Assembly (NCBI GenBank): GCA_964384675.1
Contig: CAYLNK010000088.1
Coordinates: 1 to 21,014 of the forward strand
Length of the DNA: 21,014 bases
Source: CAYLNK01 sp964384675
GTDB lineage: Bacteria > Acidobacteriota > Thermoanaerobaculia > UBA5066
Reading direction: 5' to 3'
In this document: piece after piece, positions 9,101-15,851 of the stretch
How the letters are laid out: the number at the start of each line of letters is the position of its first letter
Numbering within the stretch: position 1 is the stretch's first letter
Made by a program: the position numbers and the translations under genes
Notes under the pieces: model-generated
Database searches by the model: none
Seen by the model: the letters and a program-made list of their open reading frames with translations, nothing else
What the model was told of the DNA's origin: nothing

Positions 9101-9612
9101 TCGGTCCGGCCGGCCCGTCCTTCGTCGGGCCTCTCGTCGTCACCGGGGCCAACGGGGACAACTCGGGGATCGTCGTCACCGCCCGCACCTCGAGCCCGAG
9201 CCCGACCGGCAGCGGGGCTCTCGGGCTCTTCTACGCGGGCGTCCCGTTCGGCTCGACCTTCAAGACGGTCGCGTTCCTCTCCGGCCTCAGGCAGGACGAG
9301 GAGAACCGCTCGAACCTCGCGATCGTCAACACCGGAGAGAACGACCCGCTCGGGCTCTCGGTCGAGATCGAGGTCTTCGATGGCGCCACCGGCGCCAAGG
9401 CCGGCGAGCGGACCGTGGACGTCGGCTTCCGGCGGCTCGTCCAGATCAACCGGGTCCTCTCCGAGCTCACCGCCGGAACGACGAGCGGCTGGGCGAGGGT
9501 CACCAAGATCAGCGGCGCGAACTCGTTCCTCACCTACGCCGTGATCAACGACGGCAAGGAAGCGGGGACGCGCACCGGCGACGGGGCGTTCGTCGCCGGC
9601 GAGGGCCCTTAG
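6130..9612 (+). CDS. Large exported NHL-repeat beta-propeller protein with duplicated C-terminal module
   Basis: This 1160-residue protein starts with a signal peptide (MRPALRPFLLAAGLAGPLAG, then QPLTV), so it is exported. From about residue 38 to 665 it carries 12 NHL repeats of about 54 residues. Each has an ARFxxPxGxAVDxxGNxxVAD core, an NHxIRKV turn and a TTxAGxxGxxGxxDG loop. Such repeats fold as six-bladed propellers that bind protein or carbohydrate partners, so two propellers are possible. Residues about 674-1160 contain two related beta-rich modules of about 240 residues. There is no catalytic motif or membrane anchor. A TTG directly before the ATG is in frame, but ATG at 6130 is preferred. 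It lies 37 bp after the kinase-like gene, probably in the same transcript, and converges on the downstream minus-strand regulator with a 6-bp gap. Its function is unknown; cell-surface binding is the inference. Confidence 0.9.
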   Translation: MRPALRPFLLAAGLAGPLAGQPLTVTHLVGPTGGPGSADGTRAAARFNSPFGVAVDGSGNVFVSDSGNHTLRRISSTGVVTTFAGTAGVPGDLDGGPSAVRFRDPRGAAVDANFAIYLTEGANHAVRKVSRTGVTSTLSGQKGAPGSNDGLGTIAHFRNPSAVAVDTAGNSYVADTLNHTIRKVAPNGTTSTLAGQAGQKGFADGTGSVARFRNPSGIDVDVSGNVWVADTGNGAIRKITPAGVVTTLVPPNGPLIDPTGVTIDGSGTLYVTDTSNHAIRKVTPIGAVSTIAGLLGNPGNADGSGSTARFRFPTGITSDGGGALYVTDQNHTVRRVTTTGAVTTIAGAAAPSGSADATGEAARFFAPRGAAYDAAGNLYVADTGNNVIRKVSPDGTTSRLAGSAGASGSDDGTENSARFNGPRALAVDGSGNVWVADTDNHVIRRITPAGVVTTLAGSALLRGATDGTGAEARFDAPSAIAIGRDGAAYVADRNNHRIRRVTAAGVVTTVAGSVEGSADGTGAAAQLSKPAGIAVDASGTLWVADTGNMTIRRVTQAGAVTTIAGLAGEAGIQDGTGGAARFRGPEALAVDPRGDLYVADTAASTLRRVTPAGVVTTVAGLPDLIGSEDGTGSAARFYQPAGIAIDAAGHVAITDQLNHAIRQAAVAPEAVAEYFVPVVLVASGAGGSLFSSEMTLTSRAAVATVVSLDYTASAGGGSGSLPDVLTLEPGRQTTIPDVIAYLRGKGLSLAESGTRLGTLRVTMRGISPGDAAVTLRTATPVPGPPEPAVGRAGLAYAGVPSGRLLTTSAALCGLRRNGSDRSNIAVQNAGHAGDGSVTLRITVFGGDTGASVSTEDVTLAPGEFRQTTLPGTADLQAFARVERIAGTAPFYAYGVINDNATSDGSFVAPVAAESIGGSGGLTLPVVVEASVFSTEVVLTNVSATSRTLQLTYYSEVINGGSATLQLSLPAGQQRIIPDFVQFLRASGAAGVGPAGPSFVGPLVVTGANGDNSGIVVTARTSSPSPTGSGALGLFYAGVPFGSTFKTVAFLSGLRQDEENRSNLAIVNTGENDPLGLSVEIEVFDGATGAKAGERTVDVGFRRLVQINRVLSELTAGTTSGWARVTKISGANSFLTYAVINDGKEAGTRTGDGAFVAGEGP
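6250..8130 (+). repeat. Twelve tandem NHL repeats (coding)
   Basis: The repeat marker Asn-His-x-Ile/Leu/Val-Arg-Lys/Arg or a variant recurs 12 times, from residue 68 to residue 658 of the encoded protein, about every 54 residues. Repeat 5 is shortened: the glycine-rich ADGTGxxARF stretch is replaced by a short NGPLIDP link. The DNA copies have diverged in sequence, so this is an old protein-level repeat and not a recent DNA duplication. Confidence 0.88.
8149..9612 (+). repeat. Duplicated 240-residue module (coding)
   Basis: Copy A (about 8149-8880) and copy B (about 8881-9612) align along their length. Matching anchors are IPDVIAYLR / IPDFVQFLR, YAGVPSG / YAGVPFG, GLRRNGSDRSNIAVQNAG / GLRQDEENRSNLAIVNTG, and YGVINDN..DGSFVAP / YAVINDG..DGAFVAG. 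Each copy appears to hold two beta-sandwich-like halves. I do not recognise the family. Confidence 0.8.
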
Positions 9613-9618
9613 CCTCTC

Positions 9619-11703
9619 CTAGCGAGCCGGCGTCACCCCCGCATCGCGGAGCATCTTCACGAAGCGGGGATTCGGGCCGAGCCGGCGGAAACGCGGGTCC
9701 AGCGCCGCGAGGGGGAACGAGACGTGGTGCTCCTCGTGGGCCAGGCCGAGGAGCGTCAGGGCCTTCTCGTCCGCGCCCAGCGCCGCGTTGCAGGCGGCGG
9801 CCTCGAACGTCGCCGTCCGCACCTTCCGCTGCGCTTCGGACCACTCGTTGAATGGCCGCTCGACCGGCAGGGGCCGCGGGCTCGCCGCCGCTGCCTCCTC
9901 GTACTCCTTCACGATCGCGACGCAGCGGGCGCGTCCCTGCGCGGTCGGGATCGCCGCGTCGATCTCCGCCCGGAGGGCCTTGGCGGGCTCGAATCCAGGA
10001 GCGATCGCGTCGATCCGGTCCAGCGTCCTCACGCTCTCGGCGCGGAGGCCGGCCGCCTCGTCGACGCGGGCCAGGTCGTGGAGGATGGAAGGGGAAAGCG
10101 GGTCGATCTCGGCGGCACGCCGGATCTCCTGGCGAGCCTCGGCCAGCCGGCCCGTCAACGCCTTCACGAGCGCGAGCCACTGGTGCGCCGGAGCGTACGT
10201 CGGGGACAGCTGCATGGCCCGCGTCAGCTCGTCCTCGGCGCCCCGGAAATCCCACAGGTGTGTCGCCCGGACGAACCCGATCGACGCGTGGGCCTCGCCC
10301 AGCGAGTCGTCGATGGAGAGGGCGCGTTGGGCCGACGCGAGCGCGTCCTTGAAGCGTCCGGCCAGGGTGTCCATCATCATGAGGCTGTCGGCGACGCCCA
10401 CGTAGGCCAGGGCGAAGTTCGGGTCGATCTCGATCGCCTGCTGGAAGAGCCGCTCGCTCGCCTCCTGCCCGCTCGAGGAGCGTTGGTTCCAGAGGAACCG
10501 TCCACGCACGTAGAGCTCCTGCGCCTCGCTGATCCGCGTGCCGCCGCCTCCCGGCTTCAGGCGCGTCGCCAGGGCCGTGGCCGCGGCCTCGGCGATCCGG
10601 TCCTGGAACGCGAAGAGGTCGTCCTCGGCGGCGAGGTCCAGGGTGCGTGCCACGAGGGACGTGCCGTCCGGGACGCGGAGCAGCTGCAGCGTCACGCGAG
10701 TCCGGTTGCCGGCCTTCTGGACCCGGCCCTCCAGCACCGCGTCGACGCTCAGCTCTCGTCCGAGCGCCAGCGGGTCGTCTGTCCTTCCCGCATAGCGGAG
10801 GACCGACGTGGTGGGACGGACGACGAGCCGCTGGCTCTGGGCCAGACGCGTGATCACCGCGTCCGCGAGCCCGATCCCGAGCGTCTCGGCGTTCGCCGCG
10901 CCGTCCAGGAAACGGAAGGGCAGGACCGCGACCTGCATCACCGCGTTCGAGGTCGCGGGCGCCTGGTGCCGCCGCCAGAGGACGATCCCCGTCGCCACGA
11001 GGAAGAGACTCGCCGCCACCGTTCCGATCGCGATCCACCGGCGGTCGACCGCCGAGCGCTCCGGCGGGGTCCACGGCCGGGTCCGGGCGACGGGGACCGC
11101 GGGCTCGAGCGCCGCGCGGCGCAGCGCCTCCCGATCCGGAATGACGGGCTCGGGCGGCTGGGAGACCGGCGCAATCCGGGTCACCTGGCCCGGGAGCGTG
11201 GTCGGCGGCGGATCGGAGACGGCAGCCACCGAGACGGCGCTCACCCGGACCCGCTGTTCGTTCGCGGAGGGAGCCGCCGGACCGGCGGGCCGCGCCGACG
11301 CCTCCTCCTGGACGTGGTCGAACGGCCCCGTCCGCTCCTCCCGGCGGCGGACAGGCGCCACGAACCGGTACCCGCGTGTCGGAATCGTCTCGATGAAGCG
11401 TTCGGTCGCGGTCTCCCCCAGGATTCGGCGCAGAGTGGAGACCGTCCGGTTGACGCTCCCCTCCTCGACGAAGGTGCCGTGCCAGACGACGTCGAGAAGC
11501 TCCTCCTTCTCCACGATCCGGCCCGGCCGTTCGACGAGATGGAGGAGGACGTCGAGGGCCCGGGGCGGGATGCGCACGATCTCCCCTCCGGTCCGGAGGG
11601 ACCGGTCGGAGGAGCGAAGTTCGAACGCACCAAAGGAATAGACGACCGCGACCCGGCCGTCCGACGCCTTTCCGTCCGGGTTTTTTCCGCTTTCCGTCGG
11701 GAT
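9619..11703 (-). CDS. CadC-like membrane-anchored winged-helix regulator with TPR periplasmic domain
   Basis: This protein has about 694 residues if it starts at the ATC at 11703. Residues 21-118 are an OmpR/PhoB-type winged helix (YSFGAFEL, ALDVLLHLVERPGRIVEKEEL, NRTVSTLRRILG, IPTRGYRFVAPV). A Pro/Ala-rich linker leads to one transmembrane helix (222-244, flanked by RRW and WRR). Residues 257-385 form a FlgO/TolB-N-like domain (AVLPF...GLADAVITRLAQ), followed by TPR repeats (about 390-690). The architecture is that of CadC-type one-component regulators that sense outside the membrane and bind DNA inside. It lies divergently 43 bp from the six-gene exported-protein block, the obvious regulatory target. 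No ATG, GTG or TTG lies in frame between the winged helix and 11874. A start at 11874 would place 170 bp inside the divergent gene, so ATC is preferred. Confidence 0.87.
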   Translation of the reverse strand: MPTESGKNPDGKASDGRVAVVYSFGAFELRSSDRSLRTGGEIVRIPPRALDVLLHLVERPGRIVEKEELLDVVWHGTFVEEGSVNRTVSTLRRILGETATERFIETIPTRGYRFVAPVRRREERTGPFDHVQEEASARPAGPAAPSANEQRVRVSAVSVAAVSDPPPTTLPGQVTRIAPVSQPPEPVIPDREALRRAALEPAVPVARTRPWTPPERSAVDRRWIAIGTVAASLFLVATGIVLWRRHQAPATSNAVMQVAVLPFRFLDGAANAETLGIGLADAVITRLAQSQRLVVRPTTSVLRYAGRTDDPLALGRELSVDAVLEGRVQKAGNRTRVTLQLLRVPDGTSLVARTLDLAAEDDLFAFQDRIAEAAATALATRLKPGGGGTRISEAQELYVRGRFLWNQRSSSGQEASERLFQQAIEIDPNFALAYVGVADSLMMMDTLAGRFKDALASAQRALSIDDSLGEAHASIGFVRATHLWDFRGAEDELTRAMQLSPTYAPAHQWLALVKALTGRLAEARQEIRRAAEIDPLSPSILHDLARVDEAAGLRAESVRTLDRIDAIAPGFEPAKALRAEIDAAIPTAQGRARCVAIVKEYEEAAAASPRPLPVERPFNEWSEAQRKVRTATFEAAACNAALGADEKALTLLGLAHEEHHVSFPLAALDPRFRRLGPNPRFVKMLRDAGVTPAR

Positions 11704-11746
11704 TCCCCCCTCCGATGACCCCAGATTGCGACCAAAGGTTAGCGGA
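11704..11746. promoter_or_regulatory. 43-bp divergent region between regulator and envelope locus
   Basis: Only 43 bp separate the proposed start of the winged-helix regulator from the start of the first exported protein. Promoter elements for one or both directions must therefore extend into coding sequence. I see no convincing -35/-10 pair within it. The plus-strand ATG has a weak AAAGG eight bases upstream. Confidence 0.4.
11709..11713 (-). promoter_or_regulatory. Shine-Dalgarno deciding an ATC start
   Basis: The minus strand reads GGAGG followed by GGGGA and then the in-frame ATC at 11703-11701, a five-base spacing. Translation from here gives (M)PTESGKNPDGKASDG, a typical flexible lead directly before the winged-helix domain. 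A nearby run of six G and a run of six A (about 11685-11690) should be checked for sequencing error. Confidence 0.5.
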
Positions 11747-12418
11747 ATGGTACCTAATCGAAAGCTCGCCGCCGCCCTCGTGGCGCTCCTCGCGACCAGC
11801 CAGCTGCTCGCCACGGTCTCCCGCCAGGTGTGGACCCGGGTGGACGGCGGGCGCCGGCTCGACGCCTTCCGCACCCTGCCGCTCTATCAAGGTGCCAGGG
11901 CCGAGGTGGGGATCGAGGGACCGGGGGTGGAGAAGGCGACGAAGGTCGAGGTCGGCGCTGGCATCGACGTACCCGAGGGCTCCCTCCAGCGCAGCGCGGG
12001 CCGTCTCGTCTTCCAGGTCGTGACGGGACCCGGCGCGTCCCTCGGGGCGCACGACCTTCGGCTGCGCTACGCCATCGAGCTCGAGGGCCCGGAGAGGTTC
12101 CCGGTCGTGGTGCTCCGGAGCGGACACGTCCGCTCGGTCGACCCCCAGAAGGTGAAGGTGGGCCAGAAAGTCACGCTGACGTTCTCGGGCGATTCCCTCG
12201 GGAACGCCGACGTCCTGGCGGCCGCGACGTACCGGGACGCCCGGATCCTGCCCGGCGGAACGGAGTCCCGCTGTCAGGTCGAGATCACGTTCAACCGCCC
12301 CGGCTCGTTCGAGGTCCCGCTCTACGACAAGGCAGGCCCCCCCCGCCCCGGTCCGACGATCGACGCCCCGGGCGGCTACACCCGGGACGCCGGCGCTCGA
12401 GTGGAGGTCGTACCGTGA
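11747..12418 (+). CDS. Exported protein with IPT/TIG-like Ig domain, unknown function
   Basis: This 223-residue protein begins MVPNRKLAAALVALLATSQL, a good signal peptide with cleavage near residue 22-24. The rest is beta-rich. Residues about 40-120 form one strand-rich region. Residues about 126-196 (SVDPQKVKVGQKVTLTFSGDSL... then GSFEVPLYDKAG) resemble an IPT/TIG immunoglobulin-like fold of the kind found in envelope and surface proteins. There is a single cysteine (176). Its stop overlaps the GTG of the beta-barrel gene by four bases (GTGA), so the two are translationally coupled and probably made in step. An in-frame TTG at 11726 would add seven residues before the signal peptide and is less likely. 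It may be a periplasmic partner of the beta-barrel (inference). Confidence 0.82.
   Translation: MVPNRKLAAALVALLATSQLLATVSRQVWTRVDGGRRLDAFRTLPLYQGARAEVGIEGPGVEKATKVEVGAGIDVPEGSLQRSAGRLVFQVVTGPGASLGAHDLRLRYAIELEGPERFPVVVLRSGHVRSVDPQKVKVGQKVTLTFSGDSLGNADVLAAATYRDARILPGGTESRCQVEITFNRPGSFEVPLYDKAGPPRPGPTIDAPGGYTRDAGARVEVVP
12403..12407 (+). promoter_or_regulatory. Shine-Dalgarno for the overlapping GTG start
   Basis: GGAGG lies seven bases before GTG at 12415, inside the end of the preceding gene. It supports the GTG start that gives the signal peptide of the beta-barrel protein. Confidence 0.7.
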
Positions 12419-14481
12419 AACGTCTTCTGTCGCTCCTCCTGGTCGCGCTCCCGCTCTCCGGAGCGGATCCGATCACCCTGACGCTCGAGACGGGCGGGGC
12501 CGAGTTCATCGGGAAGAAGGACGGGTTCGAGGTGGTCCTGAGCCGGCCGCTCGAGGCCGGAGAGGGGCGGCTCGCCGTCCTCGTCGGAACCGAGGACCGG
12601 ACGGAGCTCTTCTCGCACACGCCTCGCGGCCTGAAATACCCCGCGAACACGTTGCCCCTGCCGACGGGAGAGAAGGAAGTCGTCGTGTACGCGGTCGACG
12701 CCAAGGGGACGTGGACGGAGCTCGGGAAGCTGGCGCTGAAGGTGAGGACGCGGGCCGGCTTCGACCGGGTCGAGATCGCGCCACGCGTCGACCTGAACCT
12801 CAAGGGGACGCTCGACGGGCACAAGTTCCCCGAGCCATCCCCGGACAGCGGCGACCGCGGGACCTTCCAGGACGTGACCGGCCAGCTCGACTTCAGCGGC
12901 AAGGCGACCAGGGGAACGATGGCCCTCTCGGGCGCCGTCAACGTGCAGGGGTCGAGCTTCGAGGGCGAGGCGCTCCGCTTCGGCACCGAGGGTGACTCGG
13001 CCCCGCACGTCGACCTCTCCCGCTACGTCGTCGGCGTCGAGGACGGGAAGGCCCGCCTCCAGATCGGCAGCGTCAACGCCTTCGGGCAGCACCGGCATCT
13101 GATGCAGAGCTTCGGAACGCGCGGGATCCTCGGGACGCTCCCGATCGGCCAGGTGCTGGAGGTCTCGGCCGGTGCTCTCTCCACGACGAACATCGTCGGC
13201 TGGTCCAACATCACCGGCATCGAGGAGTCCGGCAACCGGCTTTTCTTCGGGGAGGTCGCGGCCGAGCTGGTGCCGTCCACGCCCGGCACGTTCCGCCTCG
13301 AGGGGCTGGTGATGGACGGCAAGCGCAAGCCCGCCGCCAGCTTCAACACCGGCGAGGTGACCGACTCCGAGGAGAGCCGCGCGCTCGCGTTCCGGCTCTC
13401 GGCCAAGACGAAGGACACCCGCCTCCGATTCGAGGGGGGGTTCACCCGGGCGCGCTTCACGAACCCGCCGGACCCGCTCCTCTCCCAGGACACGACGATC
13501 GTCCCCGTCCTGGAGACGACGCGCGACGCGCGCTACGCCGAGCTGAGCGGCGACGTGCTGCAGGGAGCGACGTTCGGCAAGACGTCCGTGACGGTCACAC
13601 TCGGCCTGAAGCACGAGCGGGTCGACCCGCTCTTCCGGACGCTCGTCGCCACGCCCCAGTCCGACCTCGAGCAGAACACGGCGCTCCTCACGGTCTCGGC
13701 CGGCAGCCTCGCGTTCCAGGCCTCGTTCGCCCGCTCGGAGGACAACCTGGGCGATCTCGCCACCATCATGACGACGCGCACCGACCGGGCGCTCGGCCAG
13801 CTCGCGCTTCCGTTCGACAGCATGTTCCCGAAGACCGACGGCACGCCGAGCCCGCTGCTCCCCCGGCTCACGTACGGGCTCGAGCACGTCAAGGTGCTCG
13901 GCCTCAACCTGCCGGACGACCCCGGGTTCGGGCCGGCGCAGGTCCCGGACCAGATCAACGTCAACCACCTCGGCAGCCTGGAGTGGTCGATCGACAAGTT
14001 CCGGGCGGCGTACCGGCTCACCGTCGCCGACCAGGACAACCGCCAGCTCACCCGCGAGAACGCCGACTTCATCCAGGTCGGCAACGGGCTCGGCCTCGGC
14101 TTCGCGGCGACCTCGTTCGACGTGAGCCTCGACGGCAACCTCGAGGTCGCGAACAACGTGGAGCGGCAGCGGATCGACCGGACCCGCCGGGTCGGCGTGA
14201 TCACCAACGTGCGGCCCGTCAAGGGGCTCGCGATCACCGCCTCGTACCAGGACAGCCGCACCGAGGACGACGGGCACCTCAGCCTGAGCACCTCCCGCAA
14301 CCTCGACACCGCCGGGACCTATCGCTTCGAGTGGAAGGTCTCCGCCACGCGCTCGATGTCGGCGCAGCTCGTCCTCCGCTACTCCTACCAGGAGAGCCAC
14401 TCCGAGGACTCGATCTTCGCCCTGAGCAACGACACACGCACCTGGCTGGTCAGCTCCGTCGTGACGCTGAGCCTTTTCTAA
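12415..14481 (+). CDS. Predicted outer-membrane beta-barrel protein
   Basis: This 688-residue protein starts at GTG with a signal peptide (VKRLLSLLLVALPLSGA). Residues about 18-115 form a small beta-rich N-terminal domain that may lie in the periplasm. From about residue 118 to the end there are many alternating polar/hydrophobic strands separated by charged loops, for example VEIAPRVDLNLKGT, RALAFRLSAKTKDTRLRFEGGF, GLAITASYQDSR and MSAQLVLRYSYQ. The last strand, SSVVTLSLF, ends in Phe, the classical recognition signal for BAM-assembled outer-membrane proteins. No TonB box, plug domain or known porin family is recognisable. It overlaps the upstream IPT-like gene by four bases and the next gene begins 10 bp downstream, so it is the centre of an operon of exported proteins. 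Its role could be a pore, secretion channel or surface anchor; the sequence does not tell. Confidence 0.83.
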   Translation: MKRLLSLLLVALPLSGADPITLTLETGGAEFIGKKDGFEVVLSRPLEAGEGRLAVLVGTEDRTELFSHTPRGLKYPANTLPLPTGEKEVVVYAVDAKGTWTELGKLALKVRTRAGFDRVEIAPRVDLNLKGTLDGHKFPEPSPDSGDRGTFQDVTGQLDFSGKATRGTMALSGAVNVQGSSFEGEALRFGTEGDSAPHVDLSRYVVGVEDGKARLQIGSVNAFGQHRHLMQSFGTRGILGTLPIGQVLEVSAGALSTTNIVGWSNITGIEESGNRLFFGEVAAELVPSTPGTFRLEGLVMDGKRKPAASFNTGEVTDSEESRALAFRLSAKTKDTRLRFEGGFTRARFTNPPDPLLSQDTTIVPVLETTRDARYAELSGDVLQGATFGKTSVTVTLGLKHERVDPLFRTLVATPQSDLEQNTALLTVSAGSLAFQASFARSEDNLGDLATIMTTRTDRALGQLALPFDSMFPKTDGTPSPLLPRLTYGLEHVKVLGLNLPDDPGFGPAQVPDQINVNHLGSLEWSIDKFRAAYRLTVADQDNRQLTRENADFIQVGNGLGLGFAATSFDVSLDGNLEVANNVERQRIDRTRRVGVITNVRPVKGLAITASYQDSRTEDDGHLSLSTSRNLDTAGTYRFEWKVSATRSMSAQLVLRYSYQESHSEDSIFALSNDTRTWLVSSVVTLSLF

Positions 14482-14491
14482 GGAGCCCGAC

Positions 14492-15745
14492 ATGCGCCAC
14501 CGCCTCTTCGCACTCGCCCTCGTCCTGGTCAGCCTCCCGGCGGCCGCCGCGATCCGCCGGGACCCTGTCGGGGTGAACGTGAACTCTCAGGGCGCGACGA
14601 CCGTCTTCATCACGTTCGGCGGGCTCCAGAACCAGGTCCCGGTGGAAGCCTTCTGGTGCCACATCCTGGTCCCCGCGACGCCGGACCTCGGTCAGAGGTG
14701 CGACCCCTCCTCCATCATCGGACGGCTCCCGCTGCGGTACGACCAGTCGAGGCTCAACGGCGGCGCCTTCACCGACATCATGACGATCCCGCCGTCGGTC
14801 TCCCGCCGCGCGTTCCAGCGCGCCGAGACCGGCGACACGGGCACGTTCTTCTATGTCCGCCGGTTCCAGAGCACGACCGGCGGCCCGGACGAATTCGTGC
14901 CGGTCACCTGTCGCCTCGTCGGCCAGGCGTCGCGCGTGCCGCTCGCGCTGATGGACGTCCGCTTCACCTTCGGCAACGACCAGAACGTCGGCACGGTCGA
15001 GGTGGGGGGCGAGCTCCCGCGCCCGAAGGTCGTCGTGACGTTCAACGGCTCCGGCCAGCTGCGCGGGCGGTGGGAGATCGTCAACCCGGGCGAGGAGCTT
15101 CCGTCCACGCGCGATCTCCTGACCGAGGCGACGCTCCCGGTGACCGAGCGCGGCCTGCAGCGTCGCTACACGCTCGTCGACCGCTTCAGCGTCTTCCTGT
15201 CGCCCGGCTCGAGCCCTCACACCATCGAGGGTCCCGACCCTCGCAAGCTCCCCACGGCGGCGGCCGGCCTCTACCTCCTCCTCTTCCGGGTCGAGGTGAC
15301 CTCGGACCGGGAGACCGACTCCAACCTCGGCGACGCGGGCGCCGGTCAGGGAATCGTCTACTCGGGCGGCGTCGCGGGGTTCCCGATGCCGGTGCTGCGT
15401 TACGTCGTCGGCAGCGCCGGCGCCGTGGGCGCGAGCGACGGGCTGGGGCTCCTCCTCCCCGCGGCGAACGCGACCGTCGCCCCCGACGAGACGCTGGTCC
15501 TCTCCTGGACCGGCGCGCGGGGGACCGTCCTCTACCGGGTCGAGGTGCTCGACGCGGCCGGGAACGAGGTCCTCGCCGCGACCATCCCGCCGGGCAGCGA
15601 GGTGTACCGCGCGCCGTCGTGGCTCAAGGACAAGGCGGCCGAGGGCCTCCTCAAGTGGCGCGTGCGCGCCCTGGGACCCGACGGCGAGACCTCCGGTGTG
15701 ACCGAGGCGAGGAACGTCCGATTCGCCTCCGCGGAGGCGAAATGA
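14492..15745 (+). CDS. Exported protein with FN3-like C-terminal domain, unknown function
   Basis: This 417-residue protein has a clear signal peptide (MRHRLFALALVLVSLPAAAA). The start is fixed by AAGGAG seven bases upstream, just after the stop of the beta-barrel gene. Residues about 25-310 are beta-rich and of no family I know, with three cysteines (FWCHIL, QRCDPSS, VTCRLV) that could form a disulfide. Residues about 325-411 (LLPAANATVAPDETLVLSWTG, YRVEVLDAAGNEV, LKWRVRALGPDGETSG) look like a fibronectin type III-like domain. The motif FTDIMTIPPSVSRRA and the phrase LYLLLFRVEVTSDRETDSNLG suggest a defined exported domain, but no function can be assigned. A perfect 20-nt palindrome covers the last codons (15722-15741). 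Confidence 0.82.
   Translation: MRHRLFALALVLVSLPAAAAIRRDPVGVNVNSQGATTVFITFGGLQNQVPVEAFWCHILVPATPDLGQRCDPSSIIGRLPLRYDQSRLNGGAFTDIMTIPPSVSRRAFQRAETGDTGTFFYVRRFQSTTGGPDEFVPVTCRLVGQASRVPLALMDVRFTFGNDQNVGTVEVGGELPRPKVVVTFNGSGQLRGRWEIVNPGEELPSTRDLLTEATLPVTERGLQRRYTLVDRFSVFLSPGSSPHTIEGPDPRKLPTAAAGLYLLLFRVEVTSDRETDSNLGDAGAGQGIVYSGGVAGFPMPVLRYVVGSAGAVGASDGLGLLLPAANATVAPDETLVLSWTGARGTVLYRVEVLDAAGNEVLAATIPPGSEVYRAPSWLKDKAAEGLLKWRVRALGPDGETSGVTEARNVRFASAEAK
15722..15741. repeat. Perfect 20-nt palindrome at the gene end
   Basis: TTCGCCTCCGCGGAGGCGAA is fully self-complementary and ends two bases before the stop codon TGA. As RNA it can form an 8-bp stem with a CGCG loop. A smaller stem (CGGGG/CCCCG, loop CGAG, 15763-15776) follows. 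Neither has a T-tract. They may attenuate read-through or protect mRNA; as DNA the palindrome could be an operator for the next gene. Confidence 0.5.
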
Positions 15746-15851
15746 AGTGAAGAGCACGAGCACGGGGCGAGCCCCGCCGCCAACTCCCTCCCTGGTCTCT
15801 GGACAACGACGAGAACCCCGATCAGAAACGACACAACCGAAGGAGCCCCCC

